From assembly GCF_900101475.1 (NCBI RefSeq), contig NZ_FMZV01000003.1, forward strand, positions 1-64,000: DNA of 64,000 bases, written 5' to 3'. The position numbers and the translations under genes were made by a program. The stretch comes from Ruegeria marina. Its GTDB lineage: Bacteria > Pseudomonadota > Alphaproteobacteria > Rhodobacterales > Rhodobacteraceae. The notes under the pieces are model-generated. The model was not told where the DNA came from and searched no databases. It was given only the letters and a program-made list of their open reading frames with translations. Below, piece after piece: positions 35,321-44,557 of the stretch. How positions within the stretch are numbered: the stretch's first letter is position 1; every line of letters begins with the position of its first letter.

Positions 35321-36016
35321 CTAGGGCCGCGCGTTCAGTTGCCGAATTGCCGAGGCCAGCCGCTCGCCCACCTTGCGGCTGGTCTTGCGGGCCGGATGAA
35401 TGCGATCGGGCGCGAAATAGGTAAACCCGCCCGGCGGCACCACGTCCTGCATCGAGACGTAGTACACCCCCTCTTCCGCCGCGGCGAGACGGGCGATCCG
35501 GGCCTCGAGCTCGTCACCGTCGTTCTTGCAATGCTCGATCGGGGTCAGCAGATCGGGGCTGCGCAGATAACCGGTATAAAGCACTTGCGCCCCGTCCGCG
35601 CGAATCCGACGCACCAGGTCGGGAATCTGCCCTGTCGATCCATCGGACGAGATCAGCCGGTCCATGACGCTGTCGCAGCGACCGCAACCGCAACCGAACA
35701 GCAGGTCGTTGCCGCCGCCATTGACGACAACCCAGTCCCACGAACCCGATTCATACTGGTAGGGCACGTTCATGCCCCTTCCATCCCGGTCATCGTCTCG
35801 CGTCAGCATCCAGGCGCCACTGACGGAGCGGTCGACAACCGGCTGCCCCAGCTCCTTGGCCATCACATCGGGGATCGAACTGCCAAACGTGGAATTCCAT
35901 GACAGAAGCGAATCGCCGATCGCCAGAATCCGGGCTTCCTGATTGTGCCGGACACTGTCCTGGCAGGCGAAAAGCAGGCCACTGAGGCCCAACAGAACAA
36001 TGGTTTTCCGAAACAT
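35321..36016 (-). CDS. SGNH/GDSL hydrolase lipoprotein
   Basis: A 231-residue esterase-like protein. A short signal peptide ends in lipobox LLFAC, so Cys18 is probably lipidated. GDSLLSW is block I with the catalytic Ser, GGGNDL is block III, and DRIHP near the end carries the catalytic Asp and His. It probably deacylates a cell-envelope or environmental ester; substrate unknown. The start at 36016 (MFRKTIVLL) is chosen because the 20 codons upstream do not fit a signal peptide. Confidence 0.85.
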   Translation of the reverse strand: MFRKTIVLLGLSGLLFACQDSVRHNQEARILAIGDSLLSWNSTFGSSIPDVMAKELGQPVVDRSVSGAWMLTRDDDRDGRGMNVPYQYESGSWDWVVVNGGGNDLLFGCGCGRCDSVMDRLISSDGSTGQIPDLVRRIRADGAQVLYTGYLRSPDLLTPIEHCKNDGDELEARIARLAAAEEGVYYVSMQDVVPPGGFTYFAPDRIHPARKTSRKVGERLASAIRQLNARP

Positions 36017-36100
36017 CGGCGACCGGCCCTCGCAAATCTCTGAATAGTCGACCCTCACAGCTTTCCCGAGGAACACGGCCTAAAAATGGCAAGAGCCCGG

Positions 36101-37297
36101 TTATTCGTTGACCCGTCCCAGCGCCGCGACAGCATGATCGAGCACCCGCAGACCCGCCACCAGATCCGCTTCATCGGTATCCTCGGCGAAATCGTGGCTG
36201 ATGCCGCCGATCGACGGCACGAACAGCATGGCGACCGGCATCAGGCGAGACACGTTGGTGGCGTCGTGCAGTGCGCCCGAGGGCATGGTCCGCCAGCGCC
36301 CCGGCGCGACCGATTCAGCGCCCTGCTCAAGAGCCATGCGCAACCGCCCGTCCATCGCCACCGGCTCCAACCCCAGCATCGGGCCATAGCTCAGCGCCAT
36401 CCCGCGCGCCTCGGCCACCTCTGCGGCGGTCTGGCGGATGATTTCCTCCATCCGCGCCAGCCGCTCGGTATCTCCGTCGCGCCACTGCATCGAGAAGCTG
36501 ACCCGCCCGGGCACGATGGACGAGGCGTTCGGATGCAGGCTGACATGCCCTATGGTCCAGACGGTGCGCGGCGTGACCACGTTGCGGAACCGGTCGTTGA
36601 TCTGCGCGTTGAACGCGGCCAGCGCCTGAAAGGCGTCCCGGCGCAGATGCATCGGCGTGGTGCCCGCATGGTTCTGCTGGCCGGCGAAGGTGATCACCAT
36701 GTCGCGGATGCCGACGATATCGGTCACGACACCGATCTGCCCGCCCTCGGTATCCAGCGTCGGCCCCTGTTCGATATGCATCTCGACAAAGCCGCTGAAG
36801 CGCGCGGGATCGACGAACCCACCCGCCAGATCGGTCATTGCCGCCCGCGCGGCGGCAAACGGAACCCCAGCATGATCGGTGAGCCTGTCCGCCTCTGCCA
36901 GCGGCAGGTGCCCCGACCAGATCGCCGAACCGGTGGTGACGCCGAACCGCCCTTCCTCGTCCTGGAAGCTGACGACCGAAACCGGGCGGTCGCTGCTGCG
37001 CGCGATCTCGAGCGCCGCGATCACCCCCAATGCACCGTCCAGCCAGCCGCCCTCGGGCTGGCTGTCGGAATGCGATCCCATCAGAAGCGAAGGCCCCTCG
37101 GCCAGGCCGAACAGATTGCCGACCGGATCGAACTGCACCCTCAACCCCGCCTCTTGCATCCGGCCCGCCAGCCAGCGGCGCGCGGCGATATCCGCCTCGG
37201 AATAGGCGGGCCGCACCACGCCCTTGCCGACCCCCGCCGCGCCAAAGCTGCGCAGAGTGTGCAGATCCTCCAGAAACCGCTCCGCGTTCACCGTCAT
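36101..37297 (-). CDS. M20-family Zn amidohydrolase (N-carbamoyl-amino acid / allantoate hydrolase type)
   Basis: A 398-residue enzyme. [18 protein letters not shown] carries two zinc ligands and the bridging Asp, QDEEGRFG the catalytic Glu pair, EMHIEQGP a further ligand, and [12 protein letters not shown] the last histidine. This is the hydantoinase/carbamoylase group (allantoate amidohydrolase, beta-ureidopropionase, N-carbamoyl-L-amino acid hydrolase). Substrate not determined, as no hydantoinase or allantoinase gene lies beside it. GGAGG precedes the ATG at 37297. Divergent from the histidine phosphatase gene. Confidence 0.88.
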   Translation of the reverse strand: MTVNAERFLEDLHTLRSFGAAGVGKGVVRPAYSEADIAARRWLAGRMQEAGLRVQFDPVGNLFGLAEGPSLLMGSHSDSQPEGGWLDGALGVIAALEIARSSDRPVSVVSFQDEEGRFGVTTGSAIWSGHLPLAEADRLTDHAGVPFAAARAAMTDLAGGFVDPARFSGFVEMHIEQGPTLDTEGGQIGVVTDIVGIRDMVITFAGQQNHAGTTPMHLRRDAFQALAAFNAQINDRFRNVVTPRTVWTIGHVSLHPNASSIVPGRVSFSMQWRDGDTERLARMEEIIRQTAAEVAEARGMALSYGPMLGLEPVAMDGRLRMALEQGAESVAPGRWRTMPSGALHDATNVSRLMPVAMLFVPSIGGISHDFAEDTDEADLVAGLRVLDHAVAALGRVNE

Positions 37298-37314
37298 CAC
37301 ATATCCTCCCGTCC

Positions 37315-37347
37315 CTTCATTTCGCAGAAAATACTCCCGCCGGAGGC
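37315..37347 (+). repeat. Dispersed 33-base intergenic repeat, copy 1
   Basis: Matches the copy at 60250-60282 at 29 of 33 positions, with an identical right half AAAATACTCCCGCCGGAGGC. It contains the small palindrome CTCCCGCCGGAG-like core. It lies between two divergent genes here. Confidence 0.6.
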
Positions 37348-37458
37348 ATCCGCAACCGGCCATGGTCGCCGGCGCCGGAAATTTCGCGCCCCGGCGCCAA
37401 ACCCCTCTGGTCCCCGGCCCGATCCTTGCCTAAGAGTTTGCCCGAACCGGAGAGAGAC

Positions 37459-38109
37459 ATGTCGCACATCACCCTGATCCGCCATGGGCAGGCCAATACC
37501 GCCGCCCGCGACGAGACAAGCTATGACCGGCTGAGCGAACTTGGCCATCAGCAGGCGCGCTGGCTGGGGACGCATCTGGCAGACACCCGCGCCCATCATC
37601 CCCGCGTCTTTTGCGGTACGCTGACCCGGCATGTCGAAACAGCCAGCAGCATGGGCCTGACAGATGTCGCACAGGATCCGCGGCTGAACGAGATCGAGTA
37701 TTTCACCCTGGCGCAGCTTTTCGAGGCCCAGCATGGCGTCACCATCCCAGCGGACCGCGAAGGGTTCGTGCAGCATCTGCCGATGACCTTCACCGCCTGG
37801 GCAGAGGGGCGTATCCAGGACGCGCCGGAAACCTTCGAACAGTTCGAAACCCGCGTCTCGGCCGCCCTGTCCGAGATCGCCCAGGGTGTGGGCCCGGCCA
37901 TCGTCGTCACCTCGGGCGCGCTCATTTCGATGGTGATGCGTCAGGCGATGGGGCTCGACATCCCGGCCATGGCGCGGGTGGCCCTTGCCATCATGAACAC
38001 GTCGATGCATCGTCTCTACCCGATCGGCACGCATCTCAGCCCGGTGCTGTTCAACGCCGTCCCGCATCTGGAGGCCCCAGAGCGGCAGTTTGCCCAGACG
38101 CATCTCTAG
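37459..38109 (+). CDS. Histidine phosphatase family protein lacking the usual second histidine
   Basis: A 216-residue protein of the phosphoglycerate-mutase-like superfamily. The RHG motif with the nucleophilic His is at residues 9-11 (ITLIRHGQAN), and CGTLTRHVETA and the EIEYF acid region follow. The region that normally carries the second catalytic histidine (HGG) reads VVTSGALISMV instead. It may act with a substitute residue or have lost activity. AGAGAGAC precedes the ATG. It starts a plus-strand operon with the glutathione transferase and saccharopine dehydrogenase genes. Confidence 0.83.
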   Translation: MSHITLIRHGQANTAARDETSYDRLSELGHQQARWLGTHLADTRAHHPRVFCGTLTRHVETASSMGLTDVAQDPRLNEIEYFTLAQLFEAQHGVTIPADREGFVQHLPMTFTAWAEGRIQDAPETFEQFETRVSAALSEIAQGVGPAIVVTSGALISMVMRQAMGLDIPAMARVALAIMNTSMHRLYPIGTHLSPVLFNAVPHLEAPERQFAQTHL

Positions 38110-38118
38110 GGGGACCCG

Positions 38119-38733
38119 ATGCAGCTTTATTGTGCGCCCGGCACCATTTCCGTGGCCGTCGCCATCGCTCTCGAAGAGGCGGGGATCGAACACGAGAAGG
38201 TACAACTGGACTTTCGCGCCGCAGAACAGACGAAACCCGCTTACCACCAGATCAACCCCAAGGGCCGGGTTCCGGCGCTGGCGGTGCCGGGCGGCATCCT
38301 GACCGAGACCGGGGCGCTTCTGGAGTTCGTCGCGGACACCGCGCCGGACAAGGGGCTGATCCCCGCCGACCCGCTGCTGCGCGCCCGGATGCGCGAGGTG
38401 ATGTATTACCTTGCCTCCACCATGCATGTGAACCACGCCCACAAGATGCGCGGCGCCCGCTGGGCCGATCAGGCGAGCAGCTGGGCCGACATGCGCGCCA
38501 AGGTGCCCGAGACGATGACCGCCTCTGCCGCCTATATCGAGGCAAACGGTCTGCGCGGCCCCTTCGTGCTGGGCGAAACGTTCTGCATCGCCGATTGCTA
38601 TCTCTACGTGGTGACAGGCTGGCTCGAAGGCGACGGGGTCGACCTGGAACCATTCCCGAAAATCCGCGCCTTCCGCGCCGCGACGGAAGCGCGCGCCTCG
38701 GTCCACGCGGTCAAGGCCGCCGGTCTGCTTTGA
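38119..38733 (+). CDS. Glutathione S-transferase family protein
   Basis: A 204-residue protein: an N-terminal thioredoxin-like domain (YCAPGTISVAVAIALEEAG, with Ser/Thr near the catalytic position, and GRVPALAVPGG with the cis-Pro, then TETGALLEF) and a C-terminal helical domain ending in DCYLYVVTGW. Beta-class-like GST. It starts ten bases after the phosphatase gene and is 15 bases before the saccharopine dehydrogenase gene. Its role beside lysine catabolism is unknown. Confidence 0.9.
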   Translation: MQLYCAPGTISVAVAIALEEAGIEHEKVQLDFRAAEQTKPAYHQINPKGRVPALAVPGGILTETGALLEFVADTAPDKGLIPADPLLRARMREVMYYLASTMHVNHAHKMRGARWADQASSWADMRAKVPETMTASAAYIEANGLRGPFVLGETFCIADCYLYVVTGWLEGDGVDLEPFPKIRAFRAATEARASVHAVKAAGLL

Positions 38734-38747
38734 ACAAAGGACAAGAC

Positions 38748-39803
38748 ATGACGCATCTCTGGGTCCGGGCCGAACAGCGCCCCAACGAGGAACGGGTCGG
38801 CCTGACCCCCGAAGGCGCCGCCGCCCTGATCGCCGCCGGTATCCGGGTCACGGTTGAGGAAAGTTCGGTCCGCGCCATCCCAATAGGTGGCTACCGCGAA
38901 GCGGGCTGCGAGATCGCGGTCGAGAACAGCTGGCCGGATGCGCCGCAAGACGCCATCATCTTCGGCCTCAAGGAATTGCCCGAGGACGGCACCCCCCTGC
39001 CGCACCGCCACATCATGTTCGGCCATGCCTTCAAGGGGCAGCATTCGGGCCGCCGCCTGCTGGAACGGTTCAAGGCCGGGGGCGGCACACTCTACGATCT
39101 GGAATACCTGGTGGACGAAACCGGACGCCGCGTCGCGGCCTTCGGTTATTGGGCGGGCTACGCGGGTGCCGCAGTGACGCTCAAGGCCTGGGCCGCGCAA
39201 CAGCAGGGCGGCATCTGCGGCCCCGTGGGCGTCTATGCCAGCAAGGATGCGCTGAACGCCGCGCTGGCCACCGAACTGGACGCCACCGGCGCGCCCCGCC
39301 CGCGCGCCATCGTGATCGGCGCGCTGGGCCGGGTCGGCACCGGGGCGGCCGATCTCTGCACCGCGATGGGGGTCGAAGTCACCAAATGGGACATGGCCGA
39401 GACGGCCCAAGGCGGTCCCTTCCCGGAAATCCTGGCCCATGACATCTTTCTCAATTGCATCTTCGCCCGCCCCGGCACGCCGGTGTTTGTGCCGCGTTCG
39501 GCGCTGGATGCGCCGCGCGCCCTGACCGCCATCGGCGATGTGGCCTGTGACCCCGACAGCGATTACAACCCGGTCCCGGTCTATGATCGCGCCACCAGCT
39601 GGGACGCGCCGGTGCTGCGCGTGGCCGAGGATCCGGTGCTTGACGTGATGGCGATCGACAACCTGCCGTCGATGCTGCCGGTGGAAAGTTCACAGGACTA
39701 CGCCGCGCAACTCCTGCCCTCTCTGCTGACACTGAGCGACCTGGCCGCGGGTGTCTGGGGCCGGGCCGAGGCCGAATTCAAAACCCATATGAAAGGGATC
39801 TGA
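38748..39803 (+). CDS. Saccharopine dehydrogenase, lysine-forming type (lysine-ketoglutarate reductase-like)
   Basis: A 351-residue NAD(P)-dependent enzyme of the alanine dehydrogenase/PNT-like fold. The N-terminal WVRAEQRPNEERVGLTPEGA and FGHAFKGQHSG are diagnostic of Lys1-type enzymes, and IVIGALGRVGTGAADLC is the nucleotide-binding loop. It interconverts lysine plus 2-oxoglutarate and saccharopine. With the next gene it forms the two-step conversion of lysine to aminoadipate semialdehyde. Start at 38748; three bases separate its stop from the next ATG. Confidence 0.87.
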   Translation: MTHLWVRAEQRPNEERVGLTPEGAAALIAAGIRVTVEESSVRAIPIGGYREAGCEIAVENSWPDAPQDAIIFGLKELPEDGTPLPHRHIMFGHAFKGQHSGRRLLERFKAGGGTLYDLEYLVDETGRRVAAFGYWAGYAGAAVTLKAWAAQQQGGICGPVGVYASKDALNAALATELDATGAPRPRAIVIGALGRVGTGAADLCTAMGVEVTKWDMAETAQGGPFPEILAHDIFLNCIFARPGTPVFVPRSALDAPRALTAIGDVACDPDSDYNPVPVYDRATSWDAPVLRVAEDPVLDVMAIDNLPSMLPVESSQDYAAQLLPSLLTLSDLAAGVWGRAEAEFKTHMKGI

Positions 39804-39806
39804 GCG

Positions 39807-40949
39807 ATGACCATCCATTGGTGTGGCACCGGCCTGTCGGCCATTCCCGGCCTGCGCCGCCTGATCGAGGCGGGGCATCCCGTCACCGTCTGGAACCGCA
39901 CGGTCGAAAAGGCCCGCGCCGAGCTGGGCGATCTGACCGACGACATCCGCGCTTTTGACATCGACGCCCTTGGCGCGGTGCTGGCCAAGGGTGACGTGGT
40001 GGTCTCGATGCTGCCGGGCGACTGGCACGTGCCGCTGGCCGAACTGGCGATCTCCAGGGGCGCCAACTTCGTTTCCTCTTCCTATATCGCGCCCGAGATG
40101 CGCGCGCTCGACGACCGTGCCCGCGCCGCCGGCGTCGTGCTGGTCAACGAGATGGGGCTCGATCCCGGCATCGACCACCTGATGGCGCATGAACTGGTGG
40201 CCGATTACCGCGCGTCTGACGCCTTCGATGCCGGCAACCACCTCAGCTTCATCTCCTATTGCGGCGGCATCCCGAAACATCCCAACCCGTTCCGCTACAA
40301 ATTCAGCTGGTCGCCGCTGGGCGTGCTCAAGGCGCTGCGCTCGCCCTCGCGTTCGATCCGCGACTATGCTCCGCTCGACGTGGCACGGCCCTGGGACGCG
40401 ATCAGCAGCTATACCGCGCCGCTACCCACGCCCGAAAGCTTCGAGGTCTATCCCAACCGCGACTCGCTCCCCTTCAAGGCGCAGTATCATTTCGAGGATC
40501 ACTGGCCGGTGAAGGAATTCGTGCGCGGCACCCTGCGCCTCAATGGCTGGGCCGACGCCTGGGCCCCGGTGTTCCGCGAAATCGAGACGCTGAAAGGCCC
40601 CGAAGGCGATGCAAGGCTCAAGGAGATGTCCGACCAGTTCTGGGCCGAGAACGCCTATGACGAGGGCGAACCCGACCGGGTCGTGCTGTGCGTGGGCCTG
40701 AAGGCCGAGAAGGATGGCAAGCCGGTCTGGCACAAGACCTACGTGATGGATGCCTGGGGCGACGAGCGTGGCACCGCGATGGCTCGGCTGGTGTCGATCC
40801 CGGTTTCGCTGGCGGTCGAGGCGGTGCTGAACCGCGAGATCCCGGCCGGCGTGCACGCCGCGCCGAGCGATCCGAAACTGACCCGGCGCTGGATGGCCGA
40901 GGTCGACAGGCTGGCGCAGCACCTGCAGATCGTCGATCACTGTGCCTGA
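39807..40949 (+). CDS. Saccharopine dehydrogenase family protein (glutamate-forming type)
   Basis: A 380-residue Rossmann dehydrogenase. HWCGTGLSAIPGLRRLIEAG opens the nucleotide-binding fold, VVVSMLPGDWHVPLAELAI is typical of the saccharopine dehydrogenase group, and NEMGLDPGIDHLMAHEL is the family signature. It should split saccharopine into glutamate and 2-aminoadipate 6-semialdehyde. In plants and animals this activity is fused with the reductase; here the genes are separate but adjacent. Confidence 0.88.
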   Translation: MTIHWCGTGLSAIPGLRRLIEAGHPVTVWNRTVEKARAELGDLTDDIRAFDIDALGAVLAKGDVVVSMLPGDWHVPLAELAISRGANFVSSSYIAPEMRALDDRARAAGVVLVNEMGLDPGIDHLMAHELVADYRASDAFDAGNHLSFISYCGGIPKHPNPFRYKFSWSPLGVLKALRSPSRSIRDYAPLDVARPWDAISSYTAPLPTPESFEVYPNRDSLPFKAQYHFEDHWPVKEFVRGTLRLNGWADAWAPVFREIETLKGPEGDARLKEMSDQFWAENAYDEGEPDRVVLCVGLKAEKDGKPVWHKTYVMDAWGDERGTAMARLVSIPVSLAVEAVLNREIPAGVHAAPSDPKLTRRWMAEVDRLAQHLQIVDHCA

Positions 40950-40955
40950 GCCATC

Positions 40956-40980
40956 GGGGCGCGGCACCCGCCCGCGCCCC
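40956..40980. terminator. Convergent hairpin between the saccharopine dehydrogenase and membrane protein genes
   Basis: A perfect 9-base GC stem GGGGCGCGG/CCGCGCCCC with a 7-base loop, fitted exactly between the two convergent stop codons. No T-tract on either side, so termination would be weak or factor-assisted. Confidence 0.55.
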
Positions 40981-40982
40981 TG

Positions 40983-41525
40983 TCAACGCTTCGCGGGTTG
41001 CCCTGCATATGCCGACCGGTAGGCGTTTATCATGTCCGCCATTTCGGATGGCGTCCGGGACAGGCACCATCCGGCCACCAGCAGATGCCCTGGTCCCGCC
41101 GATTTCCGCATCGCCTTCAGCAACCTCTGGCCGAGCGATATCCGATAGGTCCGGACAAACCCCCGCCGCAGGGTCAGCGTCACGAATTCGCCGCGGGCCA
41201 CCACATTGGTGATCTGGTCCCAGGGGATGATGTCGCGCCCCGCCCGCAGGTCTACAAACCCCTGCGGACCAAGACGCACCGGAGCACCCCACGGACGGAT
41301 CAGGCGGTAGAGGGACAGGGGCGCAAACACCAAGAACACCGGAAGGATCACGAACGATCCACTGTGAAACCGACGACTGGGCCAACTGTCGGGCTCGATG
41401 CTTACCCCATAGGCCGCGACAGCCACCAGAAACAGGCAGACAATCGGCAGGCCAACGGATCTGGGCCAGTCGCGCCCGACGCGCGTTTCCCCCGAAACAT
41501 CTGGCTGTTCGCTGTCCCTTGGCAT
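40983..41525 (-). CDS. Two-TM membrane protein with PH-like domain (STM3941-like)
   Basis: A 180-residue protein: a short cytoplasmic start, two hydrophobic helices (about 25-42 and 58-75), then a region beginning LGPQGFVDLRAGRDIIPWDQI that resembles bacterial PH-like domains of STM3941-type proteins. Function unknown. It is convergent with the saccharopine genes and about 118 bases from the DUF3775 gene upstream on the same strand. Confidence 0.65.
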   Translation of the reverse strand: MPRDSEQPDVSGETRVGRDWPRSVGLPIVCLFLVAVAAYGVSIEPDSWPSRRFHSGSFVILPVFLVFAPLSLYRLIRPWGAPVRLGPQGFVDLRAGRDIIPWDQITNVVARGEFVTLTLRRGFVRTYRISLGQRLLKAMRKSAGPGHLLVAGWCLSRTPSEMADMINAYRSAYAGQPAKR

Positions 41526-41643
41526 GGCATTGCCAGAGTTCGTCGCACAGGGGCCTCACGTCAAGCCTCTGCCGTCCCCTTCATCTTTTCAACAATTCTG
41601 CGGGGAGCGCGACGGGCAGAGCCCCTCGCGCTTTCGCCCGTCC

Positions 41644-41958
41644 CTACATCAGGTCGTTTTCGACATCCTCGGCCGAGATTCCCAGCGCATCGAGCCCGTT
41701 TTCCAGGTGGTCCGGCAGATGCGGCGAGCCCAGCAGGTAATCGGCGCAGGGCGTCGTCGCCTCGGCGCGTGCCGTATATATCGCCTCGTCCAGTTCCTCC
41801 GCCTCGAAACTGCCGCGGCCGATCCACATGATCGCCACCAGCTCGGCCTGTTCGTCCTCGCTCATCCGGTCGATGAAGGCACGCAGCTCGCCCTCGGCGC
41901 GGTCCAGTTCGCGGGCCATCAGCGCCACCTGCGCCACTTTGCGAGCCGAAATTTCCAT
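41644..41958 (-). CDS. DUF3775 family protein
   Basis: A 104-residue acidic, helical, cytoplasmic protein. EISARKVAQVALMARELD at the start, DEQAELVAIMWIGRG in the middle and YLLGSPHLPDHLENGLDALG near the end match DUF3775, a small family widespread in alphaproteobacteria without known function. The start at 41958 is preferred over an upstream ATG because the 18 residues before it are not conserved-looking. Confidence 0.8.
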   Translation of the reverse strand: MEISARKVAQVALMARELDRAEGELRAFIDRMSEDEQAELVAIMWIGRGSFEAEELDEAIYTARAEATTPCADYLLGSPHLPDHLENGLDALGISAEDVENDLM

Positions 41959-42027
41959 GATTCCAATATCTCCTGTTCGCGTATCCTGCCCATCATCAAG
42001 CAGGCGCGGCAATAGCCGTCTTTGATC

Positions 42028-42759
42028 TTACGCAAAAAAACGGGTGTAGAGCCAGTGCGGCAGGAACCGCCCGACCCGGAACAGCCAGGCGAATGGCGCG
42101 GGGAAACTGGTGGCGAACCGGCGGCCGTTCATATGCCGGAACATCGCCCGCGCGGCCTCTTCCGGTTCCATCAGCATGGGCATGTCAAAGCTGTTGAGTT
42201 CGGTCAGCCGGGTACGGATGAAGCCCGGATTGACCAGTTGCACCTCGACACCCGAGCGATGCAGGTCGGCATGAAGGCATTCGGCGAGCGCCATCACCCC
42301 CGCCTTGGACGCCGCATAGCCGACAGCGCCCGGCAGCCCCCCGAACCCGGCGAGCGAGCCGGTAATGACGATATGGCCCCGGTCGCGGTCCACCATGCCC
42401 GGCACCACGGCCCCGAGCACCCGCAGGTAGCCAGTGAAATTCACATCCGCCATGGTAACCGCGCGGGCGCTGTCCCAATCCTGCGCCCGCATCGGCCAGT
42501 AGACCCCGGCCAGCAGCACAACCCCGTCAATTTCACCCAGTTCTTGCGCGGCGGTCTCGACGCTTGCGTCATCGGCGATATCCACCGGCAGCACCTCGGC
42601 CGGACCGGGCAAGCAGGCGGCAAGGCGGTCCAGGGCCGCGCGGCGCCGCGCCGACAGCACCAGGTGCGCGCCGGCGGCGCTCATCTCGCGGGCCAGCGCC
42701 GCGCCCAGCCCCTCGGATGCGCCGACTAGCCAGTAGCGCTTGCCGGACCAGTCCCTCAT
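42028..42759 (-). CDS. SDR-family oxidoreductase
   Basis: A 243-residue short-chain dehydrogenase. The nucleotide-binding motif is GASEGLGAALA (residues 13-23), NAG is replaced by LLAGVY, catalytic Ser is in ITGSLAG and the active-site pair is YAASK. It is the last of five minus-strand genes; its start overlaps the DUF3833 stop as ATGA. The same gene order exists next to rpoE-chrR in Rhodobacter, where the operon belongs to the singlet-oxygen regulon. Substrate unknown. Confidence 0.9.
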   Translation of the reverse strand: MRDWSGKRYWLVGASEGLGAALAREMSAAGAHLVLSARRRAALDRLAACLPGPAEVLPVDIADDASVETAAQELGEIDGVVLLAGVYWPMRAQDWDSARAVTMADVNFTGYLRVLGAVVPGMVDRDRGHIVITGSLAGFGGLPGAVGYAASKAGVMALAECLHADLHRSGVEVQLVNPGFIRTRLTELNSFDMPMLMEPEEAARAMFRHMNGRRFATSFPAPFAWLFRVGRFLPHWLYTRFFA

Positions 42760-43334
42760 GCGGCGGAACGGTCCGCGTTCGCGGGGTGCATGGTGGCCAC
42801 CAGTTCGGCGACCTTTATGCCGAACTTGCGAAACTCTGAACGATTCACGATCGCCCCGCCCGGGGTGAGGTACATCCAGTCGGTCACGTCGACGACATGG
42901 CCGCCTGCGCCCTCGGGCAGGCGCAGACGATAGAGCAGTCGCACGGCCGGACCGCTCTGGTCGCCCTGACCGGCTCCGATCACGTCCGGTGCGCGCGCCT
43001 CGATGCGCCCGTCATTGCCGATGCAAAGCTGCCATTCCCGGTCCTGCACGGTGCCGCTGTCATAATGGAAGCGTTCGCGCATGATCCCGCGATTACCCTC
43101 CCATGTCGCCTCGAATGCGCCGGAAAAGCGCGAGGCGACGCGCCCGGTCGGGCCGTAGATGACACCTTCGCAGGCGATGGGGCCGTTCAGGTGGCGACGC
43201 AGGTCGAACTGGGGCTGTGCCCCGGCGTAATCGCCGGGCGCCTGTGCCGAGAAACTCGCAACCCGGCGCAGCAACAGCACTGCGCCCACGGTCAGCGCAA
43301 CGCCCAGCAGGGTGAAAAGGATCGGATCGGTCAT
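42756..43334 (-). CDS. DUF3833 family protein
   Basis: A 192-residue protein with one N-terminal hydrophobic helix (about 4-24) followed by a beta-rich domain (FDLRRHLNGPIACEGVIYG and DVTDWMYLTPGG) of the DUF3833, lipocalin-like type. Probably anchored at the membrane; function unknown. Four-base overlaps with both neighbours show tight translational coupling in the rpoE-linked operon. A much longer frame exists upstream but is the antisense-like reading of the transporter gene and is rejected. Confidence 0.82.
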   Translation of the reverse strand: MTDPILFTLLGVALTVGAVLLLRRVASFSAQAPGDYAGAQPQFDLRRHLNGPIACEGVIYGPTGRVASRFSGAFEATWEGNRGIMRERFHYDSGTVQDREWQLCIGNDGRIEARAPDVIGAGQGDQSGPAVRLLYRLRLPEGAGGHVVDVTDWMYLTPGGAIVNRSEFRKFGIKVAELVATMHPANADRSAA

Positions 43335-44557
43335 GACATATCCTCCGGATCGGTCAGGGCCAGCAGGCCCAGCGCTGTCGCCTTGAGCAGGCAGGGCAGC
43401 GCGGCATAGAGCAGGGAAAGCAGGGACAGGGCGCGGTCCGGGCTGTCGCCGCCCGGAACATACCCCGAGACATCGAGCAATGGCAGCAGTACCAGCGCGG
43501 CCAGCGCCAGGGTGAACTTGGTGACAAAGGCCCAGAGGCCCCAGCCCGGCGCGGCGCCGGGCGCGACCCGCGCCATGCGCGTGGCGAAGAGCGCGGGCAG
43601 CAGGGTCATGTCGGCCCCCAGCGCCGCACCGGCCACGGCGCAGATCAGGGCAAAGCCCGCCACGTCGCCCGGCCCGAGCAGGGGAACCAGCGCAAAAGCG
43701 GCAATGGACAGCGCCATTCCCGCCATGAGGGCGGGCCGTGCGCCGCGCCGCTCGGCCAGGATACCCCACAGGGGAGCGGCGGCAGCAGCGCACAGGAAGA
43801 AGAGAATGAGAATCGGCCCTTCGGCACCAGGGGCCTGCAGGCGGTCAGAGACGAAGAACAGAAACAGCGTTGAAGATACCGCGACCGGCGCGGCATTGAG
43901 CCCGGCGATCAGCAGGAGGCGCCGCGCGACGCGGTCGCGAAGGACCGGCGCAAACCCGGTGTTCTGCGATGGGGCCGCGTTCCATTCGGAGCGAAGCGCG
44001 CCGGCCGAGACAAGAGCCAGCAGGGCAAAGCAGATGGCAAAGGTGGCATAGTCCCCCGGCAGCAGGACCGGCGCGGCGGCAGCCGCGCAGATGCCAAGCA
44101 GAGCGCCGGACTCGCGCCAGCGCGCCAGCCTGATATGGCCGCCCAATGCCGCGGCACTGGTCACGCCTTGCGCGTAAAAACAGATTGTCAGGAAACTGAA
44201 GGCCGAAAACACCAGCAGCAGCATCAGCGCGAACCAGGCCAGCGGCGGGATCGGCGGCGAAACGGCAAACAGCCCCAGCATCCCGCCCGCCATGGCCGTC
44301 ACCGCCACGGGGATTGCGATCCGCAGGCGGCCGCGCAGCCGCGCGGCCAGCCAGCCGAGTCCCGGATCCTGCACCACGTCGAACAGCCGCAGGCCGAACA
44401 GAACCGCGCCCAGCGCCGTCAGGCTGACCCCGTAGGTATCGGCATAGAATTTCGGCGCATGCAGATAGATCGGCAGGCCCGCTGCCGCCAGCATGGCGGC
44501 AAACAGCGCATAGCCCGCAAGGGGCGCGGTGCGCGGCAGGGTGGCGGACATGGTCAT
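43331..44557 (-). CDS. MFS transporter of the GPH cation symporter type
   Basis: A 408-residue protein with about twelve transmembrane helices. LPIYLHAPKFYADTYGVSLTALG and RLFDVVQDPGLGWLAARLRGR match the first loop of GPH (glycoside-pentoside-hexuronide) symporters. In this operon it sits between DUF1365 and DUF3833 genes, so it may move a lipid or oxidised metabolite rather than sugar (inference). Overlaps both neighbours by four bases. Confidence 0.87.
   Translation of the reverse strand: MTMSATLPRTAPLAGYALFAAMLAAAGLPIYLHAPKFYADTYGVSLTALGAVLFGLRLFDVVQDPGLGWLAARLRGRLRIAIPVAVTAMAGGMLGLFAVSPPIPPLAWFALMLLLVFSAFSFLTICFYAQGVTSAAALGGHIRLARWRESGALLGICAAAAAPVLLPGDYATFAICFALLALVSAGALRSEWNAAPSQNTGFAPVLRDRVARRLLLIAGLNAAPVAVSSTLFLFFVSDRLQAPGAEGPILILFFLCAAAAAPLWGILAERRGARPALMAGMALSIAAFALVPLLGPGDVAGFALICAVAGAALGADMTLLPALFATRMARVAPGAAPGWGLWAFVTKFTLALAALVLLPLLDVSGYVPGGDSPDRALSLLSLLYAALPCLLKATALGLLALTDPEDMS

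Noticed and set aside
42756-43793. A 345-codon frame that would fuse about 150 residues to the DUF3833 protein
   Set aside because: The extension overlaps the transporter gene in another frame and is Arg/Gly/Ala-rich; the ATG at 43334 gives the normal family start and a four-base overlap.
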